Positions 26,191 through 33,865 of a stretch of 35,104 nt of DNA are shown piece after piece. This DNA is from Clostridia bacterium (GTDB lineage Bacteria > Bacillota > Clostridia > Oscillospirales > QAMX01): positions 1-35,104 of the forward strand of contig JAFRWU010000008.1 of NCBI GenBank assembly GCA_017441705.1, given 5' to 3'. Within the stretch, counting starts at the first letter, position 1; each line of letters opens with the position of its first letter. Under the pieces are notes generated by a model. It was not told where the DNA came from, did not search any database, and was given only the letters and a program-made list of their open reading frames with translations. The translations under genes were made by a program, and so were the position numbers.

Positions 26191-26916
26191 TCAGATTTCC
26201 CCCGCAAGAGCCAGAAGCGCTCCCATCACGAAGGACGGCACGCTTTCGCACCGCAGGATCCGTTTCCCGAGCGAAAGGGAAAGAAGCCCCGCTTCCTCCG
26301 CCTCCCGCGCCTCTTCCGGCGTAAAGCCGCCCTCGCTGCCGATCAGAAATGCGATCTCCCGCCTTCCGTCCCGCAGAAGCTCCGGGATCTTTTCTCCGAA
26401 GGGCAGGACCGCCTTCTCATAAAGGATCGCGCCGCCTGCGGCCGCGGCCTTTTCCACCGCTTCGCGAAAGGTCACGATCTCCGAAACCGGCGGCACGACG
26501 CTGCGTCCCGACTGCATGGCGGCTTCTGCGGCCACGCGATTCCACCGTTCGCTCTTCTTCCCCGGTTCAGGGCGGGAAACGCAGTTCCGGGAAACAAAGG
26601 GACACAGCGCGGCGGCGCCGCATTCCACCGCCTTTTGGATCATCACTTCGGTTTTGTCCCCCTTCGCCGCCGCCAGAAAAAGCGTCACGCGGAGCGCCGG
26701 TTCGCTTCCGGACTCCAGCTTTTCCAGGCGTCTGAGCGTCACCCGTTCCCGGGTAAAGCCGGCGATCTCGTAGAGGAAGTCGTCCCCCTCGCCGTCCGAC
26801 AGGACGATCTTCTCCCCTTCCCGGGCGCGAAGCGACCGGGAAAGATGCCGCGCATCCTCGCCCTCGAGAAAAGCTTCCTCTCCCAGACGCGTTTTCGGCA
26901 CGAAAAACTTCGGCAC
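26191..26916 (-). CDS. rsmE: 16S rRNA (uracil-1498-N3)-methyltransferase
   Basis: Methylates uracil 1498 of 16S rRNA using S-adenosylmethionine. The 241-residue length fits the family. It shows the N-terminal PUA-like part (FFVPKTR, HLSRSLRAREGEKI), then the SPOUT knot methylase with KGDKTEVMIQKAVECGA, the LIGSEGGFTPEE loop and the terminal RILRCES-x-PSFVMGAL knot. The GTG at 26916 is chosen because AAGGAG (complement of 26924-26929) is 7 nt upstream and the protein begins exactly where family members begin. It lies between efp and the dehydrogenase gene on the same strand, with the efp terminator upstream. Confidence 0.95.
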   Translation of the reverse strand: MPKFFVPKTRLGEEAFLEGEDARHLSRSLRAREGEKIVLSDGEGDDFLYEIAGFTRERVTLRRLEKLESGSEPALRVTLFLAAAKGDKTEVMIQKAVECGAAALCPFVSRNCVSRPEPGKKSERWNRVAAEAAMQSGRSVVPPVSEIVTFREAVEKAAAAGGAILYEKAVLPFGEKIPELLRDGRREIAFLIGSEGGFTPEEAREAEEAGLLSLSLGKRILRCESVPSFVMGALLALAGEI

Positions 26917-26967
26917 CGGCTCTCTCCTTTCCTCGCGTTTCCCGGCGAAAGCCGGACGCTCCTGCAA

Positions 26968-27002
26968 AAACCGCCGGCGGCGCTTTTTGCCTCCGGCGGT
27001 TT
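26968..27002 (-). terminator. Intrinsic terminator after efp
   Basis: Perfect 10-bp stem (26968-26977 with 26993-27002) with a 15-nt loop; on the minus strand the stem ends in five T residues. rsmE starts about 50 bp further on with no clear promoter, so some read-through is likely. Confidence 0.75.
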
Positions 27003-27018
27003 CCCGTTTGGTTTTCGA

Positions 27019-27582
27019 TTACTTCCTGACTCTTTCGAGATACTCGCCCGTGCGGGTGTCGATGCGGATCATGTCGCCTTCGTTGATGAAGATCGGAACG
27101 CGGACCACAGCGCCGGTTTCCAGAGTCGCCGCCTTGGTGACGTTGGTGGCGGTATCGCCGCGGACGCCCGGTTCGGATTGGGTGACTTCCAGTTCGACGA
27201 AGGTCGGCGGCTCGATGCCGAAGACGTTGCCCTTGTACGAAAGGACTTTGCAGATCATGTTTTCCTTCACAAATTTGAAGGAATCGCCCAGGAGGTCTTC
27301 CCCGATGGGAATCTGCTCATAGGTTTCGGGATCCATGAAGTAGTAAAGGGAACCGTCGTTGTAGGAATACTCCATGTCCTTTCTTTCCACGTAAGCAACC
27401 GGGAATTTGTCGGTGGGGTTGTAGGTTTTTTCCACCACCGCACCGGAGATGACGTTGCGGGTCTTGGTGCGGACGAAGGCCGCGCCTTTGCCCGGCTTTA
27501 CGTGCTGGAATTCCACGACCTGGATGACCTGGCCGTTTTCCTCAAAAGTAATGCCGTTTCTGAAATCGCCTGCTGAGATCAT
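27019..27582 (-). CDS. efp: Elongation factor P
   Basis: Ribosome-binding translation factor that relieves stalling at consecutive prolines. The 187-residue protein has the three beta-barrel domains of the family: KOW-like N-terminus (ISAGDFRNG), central domain, and the C-terminal OB domain with [16 protein letters not shown] and the terminal [14 protein letters not shown] signature. The modifiable residue Lys32 is present in the tip loop VKPGKGAAF, matching the Lys used for 5-aminopentanol modification in Bacillus rather than the Arg of rhamnosylated forms. GGAGG precedes the ATG. It lies 58 bp after the DUF4340-type gene on the same strand, with no terminator between. Confidence 0.97.
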   Translation of the reverse strand: MISAGDFRNGITFEENGQVIQVVEFQHVKPGKGAAFVRTKTRNVISGAVVEKTYNPTDKFPVAYVERKDMEYSYNDGSLYYFMDPETYEQIPIGEDLLGDSFKFVKENMICKVLSYKGNVFGIEPPTFVELEVTQSEPGVRGDTATNVTKAATLETGAVVRVPIFINEGDMIRIDTRTGEYLERVRK

Positions 27583-27640
27583 TGTTTTCTCCTCCCAATT
27601 CAGTCTATGTTAGTTATTGGTTTGCTTCACTCGTTTCGTC

Positions 27641-29104
27641 TCAAACCTCGGGGATCGTTTCGTTGTTTTTGAGCATTTCGAAATAATCGAGGATCTTGAC
27701 GATCTGGCTGCGGGACGTGTAGAAGAGCATATTGCCGTCCACGTCGGCCGCAAGCTGCATATCGTTGATGGCGTAGAACCGGATATAATGCTCTTCCCCG
27801 CTGTCGTAGGTCATGTTCATCTGATAATCCGGTCTCTTCAGCCGCAGCGCGTCGGCGTCGATCCCTTCGCTCTGCAGAGTGCCGAGCGTCGGGAAGGATA
27901 CCAGCTCCAGATAGAGCCGTCTGACCGAGTTCTCGTCCCGGGATACGTTGTCCATCTCGGCGTAGAAGCGGTAATCGGACGGATCGTCTTCGTTGGTGAA
28001 GGAATCGATAAAGAGCTCGTATTTCCTGCCGCCGCCGGAAAGCTTGATGAATTTGATGTCGTCGATGGAGTGGATCCAGATGGTGGTGTCAACCAGATCG
28101 TAGATATCCATGGTCAGGAAATCAAAGCTTCCGTATACCGTAAAGACGCAGCCGATGCCCTTCATCATGCCGTAGCGGGTCCGGGGATCGCCGTCCACCG
28201 CATTGCCCAGAGAAAGGGTCGTCTCCTCTCCCTCCTTGCTGACGAAGCGAAGCACGGTGGGGTTGTCCAGGCCGAATCTGGCGAGACCTTCGACGTTGTC
28301 CTGTACGACGTTCTTCACCGAAAGATTCAGCGCCGCCTCGTAATAATTCGTCTTGGCGATGTCGTCGTTGATGTTGATCACCAGAGGCTCGGTAAATTTG
28401 AACATCGCGTAGGACGCGCCCGCGGCGATCTCCGCGGAGGTCAGCTGGCGGGAATCCACCACCGAGCCGTCCGGGTATTCGATGCGGAGCCGGTTCAGAT
28501 CCAGATAGCTCTCCATTTCCGGATAGATCACGATGGTGCGCATCTCGTAAAGATTGCGCTGCAGCGTGGAGCCCTGGTAATTGGTGATGATATACACCGT
28601 ATCGCTGCCGTCCCGGGTGATGTAATACCCGGAGCCGAGCGGGGTCTGCGCACCCAGGCGAACGGTGATCTTCTCCCCCGCGGTGCCTTCGATCACGTAA
28701 GTGATGCTTTTGTCGCTGATGCCGTAATCCGAAAGGCGCACGCCGCCCGACGCGGCGACCGAGGTCGCTTCCAGATTCTCCAGCGTTGCCACCATGAGAT
28801 TCATGTAGGTGTCGCTGTAATAGTAGCCTTCGGGATTGTTCTGCATCGTGCAGGAATAGGAATCCTCTTTGGAATTGTAATTGATCTTCACCTTGAAATC
28901 AGGCGCGTCCGGGAAATTCTTCGCCTCCACCGACGCCATACGGGAGGAAGGCAGATCGGTCACCTGTTTGGATACCGTCGCATAAGGATCCTTTTCCGGA
29001 TCGAGGATCGCTTCCTCCTCCTGCGACAGGAGGAACCATATGACCGCGCCGAGCAAAAGCGCCACCGCTGCGGCGATCACGATGACGAGAGTTCTTTTCT
29101 TCAT
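27641..29104 (-). CDS. DUF4340-type membrane-anchored protein
   Basis: A 487-residue protein with one N-terminal membrane segment (about residues 5-26, VIVIAAAVALLLGAVIWFLL) and a large extracytoplasmic beta-rich part. The LSDYGISDKSITYVIEGTAGEKITVRLGAQTPLGSGYYI block and its looser repeat around RFGLDNPTVLRFVSKEGEETTLSLGN are the pattern of the DUF4340 family, whose molecular role is unknown. In many genomes DUF4340 proteins sit beside GldG-like ABC transporter genes; none is present here. The start at 29104 gives the membrane anchor directly; the ribosome binding site is poorly placed (GGAG 3 nt upstream, AAAGGGA about 14 nt upstream). It has a good promoter at 29201-29229 and lies upstream of efp. 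Confidence 0.8.
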   Translation of the reverse strand: MKKRTLVIVIAAAVALLLGAVIWFLLSQEEEAILDPEKDPYATVSKQVTDLPSSRMASVEAKNFPDAPDFKVKINYNSKEDSYSCTMQNNPEGYYYSDTYMNLMVATLENLEATSVAASGGVRLSDYGISDKSITYVIEGTAGEKITVRLGAQTPLGSGYYITRDGSDTVYIITNYQGSTLQRNLYEMRTIVIYPEMESYLDLNRLRIEYPDGSVVDSRQLTSAEIAAGASYAMFKFTEPLVININDDIAKTNYYEAALNLSVKNVVQDNVEGLARFGLDNPTVLRFVSKEGEETTLSLGNAVDGDPRTRYGMMKGIGCVFTVYGSFDFLTMDIYDLVDTTIWIHSIDDIKFIKLSGGGRKYELFIDSFTNEDDPSDYRFYAEMDNVSRDENSVRRLYLELVSFPTLGTLQSEGIDADALRLKRPDYQMNMTYDSGEEHYIRFYAINDMQLAADVDGNMLFYTSRSQIVKILDYFEMLKNNETIPEV

Positions 29105-29200
29105 GTGCTCCAGTTCCCTTTCATGCCGTATACGCGCGGCAGAAAATCGGTTTTCGCCGGTTGACGGGGTCTGGAAGCCCCGAAACCCGACCGTTTTATT

Positions 29201-29229
29201 AGTATAGCATATTTCTCGTCCGATTTCAA
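29201..29229 (-). promoter_or_regulatory. Sigma-A promoter of the DUF4340-type gene
   Basis: On the minus strand, -35 TTGAAA (29224-29229), 17-bp spacer, -10 TATACT (29201-29206). Predicted leader is about 90 nt; the run may continue into efp, rsmE and the dehydrogenase gene. Confidence 0.75.
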
Positions 29230-29260
29230 CAGGCAAACGCCGCTTTTCTTGCGGGAAAAC

Positions 29261-32101
29261 TCAGCTTTCGCTTTGCTTCTCCTCCTGCGCCGGATCGCTG
29301 AAGGGCTCGGCCGGGATCGACAGGATCACCCGGAATCCGTGCATGAATTCCGATTCCAGCGATACCGACGCTTCGTCTCCGTAATACATCCTGAGCCGCT
29401 TCACCACATTCTGCATGCCGACGCCGCCTTCTCCCTCGTCGGCCGCTTTTTCCGGGCTCTCGGCGCGGTACCGCTCCAGCTTCTCCTTCAGCTCCTGAAG
29501 CTTCGACGGACGCATGCCGACGCCGTTATCGCTGATCGTCATCAGGAAGCGGCCTTCCTCCACCCGCGCGGTGATGGTGATCAGAGCGCCGCGCAGCTTG
29601 TTGGCGATGCCGTATTTGAAGGCGTTTTCCACGAAGGGCTGCAGAATGAATTTCACCACGCGGCAGTTCATCGCTTCGTCCGTGACCGTATATACCGTGT
29701 CAAACCGCTCTCCGTAACGAAGCCTGTGGATCGCGATATAGTTCTTCACGTGGGTCAGCTCGTCCCGGAAGGGCACGATGTCTTCCCGGACCGAGGTGGT
29801 ATACCGGAAGAAGTCCGCCAGCGCCATGGCCATATCGCCCGCGGCGCTGGAGCCTTCGCGCTTGGCGTTGTAGCTGATGAATTCCAGCGTGTTATAAAGC
29901 AGGTGCGGATTGATCTGCTGCTGGAGCATCTGCAGCTCGGTGCGGGTGTTCAGCGCGATCAGCTCGTTTTCCCGGTTGATCCGGCGGGCGTTTTCCTCGA
30001 TCAGACTGGACATACGCGCCACCATGCGGTTGTAGCTTTCGATCAGTCCTGCGATCTCGTCCTCGCGGGTATAGGCGACGGGGCGGAATTCGCTGACGTC
30101 GCCTATGTTTTCAAGGCTCTCTCCGATACGCGTCAGCGGCCAGGCAAGTCTTCTGGACAGCCAGATGGCGGCCGCCAGGATCAGGACCGCGACCCCGAAG
30201 AAGACCAGGTAATACCGGTAACGCAGGGTCTCTCTCTGCGCGGTATAGTACCGCATATCGTTGTAGGTCACGATCTTGCCGCCGAAGACGCCGTCCTGAT
30301 CGATCATCACCTGATATTCGTCGTTGGAAAGGCTCCTTCCGTCCGAAAGGCTGCCGATCTGGTCCAGAACGTTCCGGGCCACCCCGGCGGATACCGAGGA
30401 AATCAGGATCTGACCGTCCGGACCGGTCAGGAAGAATTCGTGCCCTATATCCGGACGCAGCTCGTAGAACCGGGCCATGTTGAGATACAGCACGAAATAT
30501 CCGACCGGCTCGCTCTCTTCCTCCGTATGCCGCTCCACCCGATACACGATGGCCGGCAGGAGGCCGGAGCCGGAACGCGTGTTGTCCACGGCCATCGTCA
30601 CGTTCCGCCTTTTTTCCCCTTCCGTCCGATTCAGGATCAGGGGTTCGGACGCTACGACGGTGCGGCTGTTGTAGATTTCCCGGCGGGACTGGTCGAAAAT
30701 CGCATAATGGGAGAACAGTCCCCCTTCCGCGAAGACCGTATCGATCCGCGTCTTCAGGATCGAATCGACCTTGTATTCGCCTTCGATATAATCTGCGATC
30801 TGTTTCTCGGGATAAAGCGAGCTGACCAGCATCGTATAGTCCATCCGGTCGCGCACGCTTTCCGCGGTGGAAAGAGATACTTTTTCCAGGTATTCGTAAT
30901 TGGTGCCCATCACGTAGCTGTGAAGCCGGCTCTGGAACAGAAGCCCCGAAGCCACCGCGGGTCCCATCACCGAAAGGAGCAGGATCAGAAGCACCCGGTA
31001 AAGCATCGGGAAGGGCAGCTTTTTGCGGTAGCCGCCGATCTCCCGGTAGTTCCCATGGTTGAACTGTTCGTCGAAGGTCCTCTTCAGCTTTTCAAGGGGG
31101 CGCATCAGAACGGCTGTAAGGCCAAGCGCCAGGAGGGCTGAAAGCAGCACGAACGCCGCCGCATATCCGACCGTCGCCGGGAAAAACCGCAGAGAGTAAT
31201 CGTCGGCCAGAAGCGGCGCGCTGACCACCAGAAAGAAGCCTTCGGTGGAAAGGGGGATCCGGCGATTGTTGTAATAATCCGATCCCGCGGCGTGGATCCA
31301 CACGTCCTCCTCGTGCTTTTCGTTTCCGATGATCGCCGAAAGCGACGCGGGATCCGCGCTGCTGGCCAGAAGCTCATCCTCCCGGAACAGCGTGACCGCC
31401 GTTTCCTTTTCCGCCAGCGGAGAAAGAAAATCCGCCGGAACGGTTATGAAGATCTGCGACCCGCCGAAGGACGACCGGGCGGTCAAAACGATCTTTCCGT
31501 CCAGAAGCGACAAAAAATACCGGATATCCACACGCACGTCGTCCGACAGGGTCACGCCCCCCGTGCGCAGACCCCGGTCGAATTCTTCGTCCAGATAGCC
31601 GGGCTTATAGTAATTCCATGTCTTCGTCTGCGTCGAGGCGTCCCACTCCGACATGCGCGCGAAGCGGAGCTGTGAGATTTTGGGAAGACTGCCCGTAAAG
31701 AAACCGGGCTCCCCGATCCGTTTGACGAACGCGATCTTGTCGTAGGTGGAGCCGAGGATCAGGACCGAATCCACGACTCCCTCCGGGATCTCCAGCGAGT
31801 CCAGAAACCGGTCGGCGCCTTCGGCGTAGCCGGCCAGCGCTTCCTCCGAAAGGGTGGCGGTGGACGCTTCGGTAAAGGCGACGATGCTTTCATCCTCACA
31901 GGCCTTCAAAACCGTCTCCGCAGCGGCGAAGCGGTTTTCCGCCTTTTGCTGGATCCGGAATCCGGTGATGTCGAAATCCTCTTCGGAAAGATGCCTTTTG
32001 GTCTGGATCGCGATCCCGTAGCAGGAGATCAGAAGGACCAGCTCCACCACCAGCATCAGCGCCGCGGCGATCAGCGGCAGACGCAGCTTGTACTTTTTCA
32101 T
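29261..32101 (-). CDS. Sensor histidine kinase (YesM/LytS type) with two extracellular modules
   Basis: Membrane kinase of a two-component system, 946 residues, far longer than the usual 570-620 of YesM-type kinases. Order: membrane segment (about 8-28), extracellular module 1 (about 29-303), membrane segment (305-330), a cytoplasmic loop of about 33 residues, membrane segment (363-385), extracellular module 2 (about 387-625), membrane segment (628-650), HAMP, His_kinase domain with the phosphorylated His733 in QINPHLLYNTLEF, and an ATPase domain with FVENAFKYGI and SDNGVGM. Both modules look like dCache-type ligand-binding domains but I could not assign them firmly. The start at 32101 lies 10 bp after the response-regulator stop; GGAGG overlapping that stop is a rather distant 15 nt upstream. 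Together with the regulator and the nearby solute-binding protein it probably senses an external sugar; this is inference. Confidence 0.92.
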   Translation of the reverse strand: MKKYKLRLPLIAAALMLVVELVLLISCYGIAIQTKRHLSEEDFDITGFRIQQKAENRFAAAETVLKACEDESIVAFTEASTATLSEEALAGYAEGADRFLDSLEIPEGVVDSVLILGSTYDKIAFVKRIGEPGFFTGSLPKISQLRFARMSEWDASTQTKTWNYYKPGYLDEEFDRGLRTGGVTLSDDVRVDIRYFLSLLDGKIVLTARSSFGGSQIFITVPADFLSPLAEKETAVTLFREDELLASSADPASLSAIIGNEKHEEDVWIHAAGSDYYNNRRIPLSTEGFFLVVSAPLLADDYSLRFFPATVGYAAAFVLLSALLALGLTAVLMRPLEKLKRTFDEQFNHGNYREIGGYRKKLPFPMLYRVLLILLLSVMGPAVASGLLFQSRLHSYVMGTNYEYLEKVSLSTAESVRDRMDYTMLVSSLYPEKQIADYIEGEYKVDSILKTRIDTVFAEGGLFSHYAIFDQSRREIYNSRTVVASEPLILNRTEGEKRRNVTMAVDNTRSGSGLLPAIVYRVERHTEEESEPVGYFVLYLNMARFYELRPDIGHEFFLTGPDGQILISSVSAGVARNVLDQIGSLSDGRSLSNDEYQVMIDQDGVFGGKIVTYNDMRYYTAQRETLRYRYYLVFFGVAVLILAAAIWLSRRLAWPLTRIGESLENIGDVSEFRPVAYTREDEIAGLIESYNRMVARMSSLIEENARRINRENELIALNTRTELQMLQQQINPHLLYNTLEFISYNAKREGSSAAGDMAMALADFFRYTTSVREDIVPFRDELTHVKNYIAIHRLRYGERFDTVYTVTDEAMNCRVVKFILQPFVENAFKYGIANKLRGALITITARVEEGRFLMTISDNGVGMRPSKLQELKEKLERYRAESPEKAADEGEGGVGMQNVVKRLRMYYGDEASVSLESEFMHGFRVILSIPAEPFSDPAQEEKQSES

Positions 32102-32111
32102 GAACGACGTC

Positions 32112-33434
32112 TCATTCCTCCACGCCAAGGCTGGACCGGTAATCCACCGGCGTCTGTCCCGTATACTTTTTGAAGATCGAGGAGAAATAGCGGGAGTTCT
32201 CATACCCCACGGAGGTCGAGATCTCGTAAATGCGCAGCCTGGGGTCTTTCAGGAGCTCCTTGGCCTTTTCCATGCGTTTCGTGGTGAGATAGTTGATGAA
32301 ATTCATCTTGACTTCGGTGCGGAAGAGATAACTCACGTAGGTCGGCGACAGGAACACGTGCTCCGCCACGTCGTCCAGCGTGATGGTGCGGGTATAATTC
32401 TTGTCGATAAAATCGATGGCCGCCCGGGTGATCAGTTTCATTTTGGAGGCGTCGTCCGGCGGGATCAGGCTCTCCTCCTCCCGGATCTGCGGTTCTTCCT
32501 CCAGGTCTCCGCCGCCCTCCGCGTACAGGAACGCGTCATGCTCCCGGTTGCGGTCCAGAAGCTCCTCTGCGGAACGGAGAGAGGCGAGAATATTGGTTTT
32601 CGTCGCCGGCCTTCCCACCGCGGCGCTGACCGTGGTGCCCAGAAGCTCGGCGATCGTATAGACGGTTTCCTTCAGGCTCTCGGTCAGACGCAGCGCTTCC
32701 TCCCGGGAAAGCCTGCCCGTGATCAGGAACTGGCACTCGGCGCTGTCGCGAAGGACGCGTCCGGACACCCGGTCGTTTTTCTCCGTGTACTCGCTGAGGA
32801 CGTTGTCCAGTGCAAAAACGATCAGCTCCAGTTCGTCGCCGTAGACCTCCTTCGCGTTCCGTCCGTCCAGATCGGGCCGAAGGACGGCGACCGAGAAGTC
32901 GTTTCCTTCCAGATTGATCTCGGCGTAGGCGCTGCTCTCCTCGATTTCATCCTCCGTCATGCGCTCGGTGAAATAATGCCGGAAAAAACGGCGCCTGAGC
33001 CCGCGGATGATCTCCTGCTTCTGGAACCGGAGCGTTTCGTATCTCGTCTTTTCTTCGTCCTCATCCTTTTTGGCGGCGGCCAGCTTGCGGAAGGTCTCGT
33101 CCAGCTCTTTTTCATTGATGGGCTTGAGGATATAGTCCACCACCGCGCTTCGCATGCACGCGCGGATATACTCAAAATTGTCGTAGCCGGTCAAAACCAC
33201 CACGCTGATCCACGGGAACTTCTCATGGATCTGCCGGATCATGTCGATGCCGTTCATCACCGGCATCTGGATATCCGAAAGCACTATGTCCGGCTTCCAG
33301 GCGTAGACCTTCTGAAGGCCGATCAGGCCGTGTTCCGCAAAGTCGATCTCGCCGATCCCGTATGCCGACCAGTCGATCCCGGACAGCCTGTCCCGGACCG
33401 CCTTCTCGTCGTCGACGATCAAGAGCTTCAACAT
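32112..33434 (-). CDS. AraC-type response regulator (YesN type)
   Basis: DNA-binding partner of the histidine kinase, 440 residues. The receiver domain (about 1-120) has the acidic pair DD at 8-9, phospho-acceptor Asp54 in LSDIQMP, the switch Thr in VVLTGYD and Lys in ILKPI. A poorly conserved middle region (about 130-335) follows, then two AraC helix-turn-helix units (about 345-435) with the signatures VAEHVFLSPTYVSYLFR and ISTSVGYENSRYFSSIFKKYTGQTPVDYR. Such regulators usually activate nearby sugar-uptake genes. AAAGGAA about 9 nt before the ATG at 33434 serves as ribosome binding site. It is the first gene of the pair, with a consensus promoter at 33562-33590 and a 12-bp tandem repeat upstream of it. 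Confidence 0.95.
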   Translation of the reverse strand: MLKLLIVDDEKAVRDRLSGIDWSAYGIGEIDFAEHGLIGLQKVYAWKPDIVLSDIQMPVMNGIDMIRQIHEKFPWISVVVLTGYDNFEYIRACMRSAVVDYILKPINEKELDETFRKLAAAKKDEDEEKTRYETLRFQKQEIIRGLRRRFFRHYFTERMTEDEIEESSAYAEINLEGNDFSVAVLRPDLDGRNAKEVYGDELELIVFALDNVLSEYTEKNDRVSGRVLRDSAECQFLITGRLSREEALRLTESLKETVYTIAELLGTTVSAAVGRPATKTNILASLRSAEELLDRNREHDAFLYAEGGGDLEEEPQIREEESLIPPDDASKMKLITRAAIDFIDKNYTRTITLDDVAEHVFLSPTYVSYLFRTEVKMNFINYLTTKRMEKAKELLKDPRLRIYEISTSVGYENSRYFSSIFKKYTGQTPVDYRSSLGVEE

Positions 33435-33561
33435 GACGCCGTTCCTTTCCGTACGATCTGTTTCTGCATCCGCCGCTCCCCAAAAAAGCGCCGGATGACG
33501 CCGAATATGGATCCTTTCCGGTTTTTTCTCCTCATTCCCGCACCGGAAAGTCTTCGGTCAC

Positions 33562-33590
33562 ATTATATCTCTTTCCCGGGAATCCGTCAA
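33562..33590 (-). promoter_or_regulatory. Sigma-A promoter of the response regulator-kinase operon
   Basis: On the minus strand, -35 TTGACG (33585-33590), 17-bp spacer, perfect -10 TATAAT (33562-33567). Predicted start near 33554, leader about 119 nt. Confidence 0.8.
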
Positions 33591-33615
33591 GTCCGGCGCC
33601 TGCAAAGCTTTCCTC

Positions 33616-33639
33616 GTCCGACTAATAGTCCGATTAATC
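33616..33639 (-). repeat. 12-bp tandem repeat upstream of the two-component promoter
   Basis: Two adjacent 12-bp units, GTCCGACTAATA (33616-33627) and GTCCGATTAATC (33628-33639), 10 of 12 positions identical. They lie about 26-49 bp upstream of the -35 element. Tandem sites in this position suit an activator with paired helix-turn-helix units; use by the adjacent regulator is inference. Confidence 0.5.
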
Positions 33640-33780
33640 TCTGTTACGGCTTCTGAAAAGGCGTCCAGACAACATAAAGTAGTGAGGATTCCCCTCCCTT
33701 TGCAGGTAGCGGGAGGAATCGCTCTTTTATTCTCCATATTTGACAACTGATGACTGAAGCAAGGTGCATATACCGAAAAC

Positions 33781-33810
33781 GTTGCGGGCCGTCAGAAGAC
33801 GGTCCGCAAC
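33781..33810 (-). terminator. Intrinsic terminator after the solute-binding protein gene
   Basis: 13-bp stem with one mismatch (33781-33793 with 33798-33810), AGAA on the plus strand as loop; on the minus strand four T residues follow. It lies 55 nt after the stop. Confidence 0.75.
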
Positions 33811-33865
33811 GAAACATATTCTTTCCTCGTCCGGTATACAAATCCGGGACCCTTTGCTTTCGTGT

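Larger units (their letters stand above)
33435..33865. other. Intergenic region upstream of the two-component operon
   Basis: About 430 bp, richer in A+T than its flanks, without a convincing gene. It holds, from left to right: the leader with an 8-bp hairpin (33514-33521 with 33543-33550, 21-nt loop), the promoter at 33562-33590, the 12-bp tandem repeat at 33616-33639, a 9-bp inverted pair (33599-33607 and 33698-33706), a local hairpin (33688-33720), and the terminator of the solute-binding protein gene at 33781-33810. Confidence 0.6.

Noticed and set aside
33558..33746. 62-codon minus-strand frame in the intergenic region before the response regulator
   Set aside because: No ribosome binding site, and it runs through the promoter and the tandem repeat. 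Kept as non-coding unless homologues with coding-like substitutions are found.
33740..33768. TTGACA on the plus strand as a promoter
   Set aside because: No acceptable -10 at 16-18 bp and no plus-strand gene downstream.
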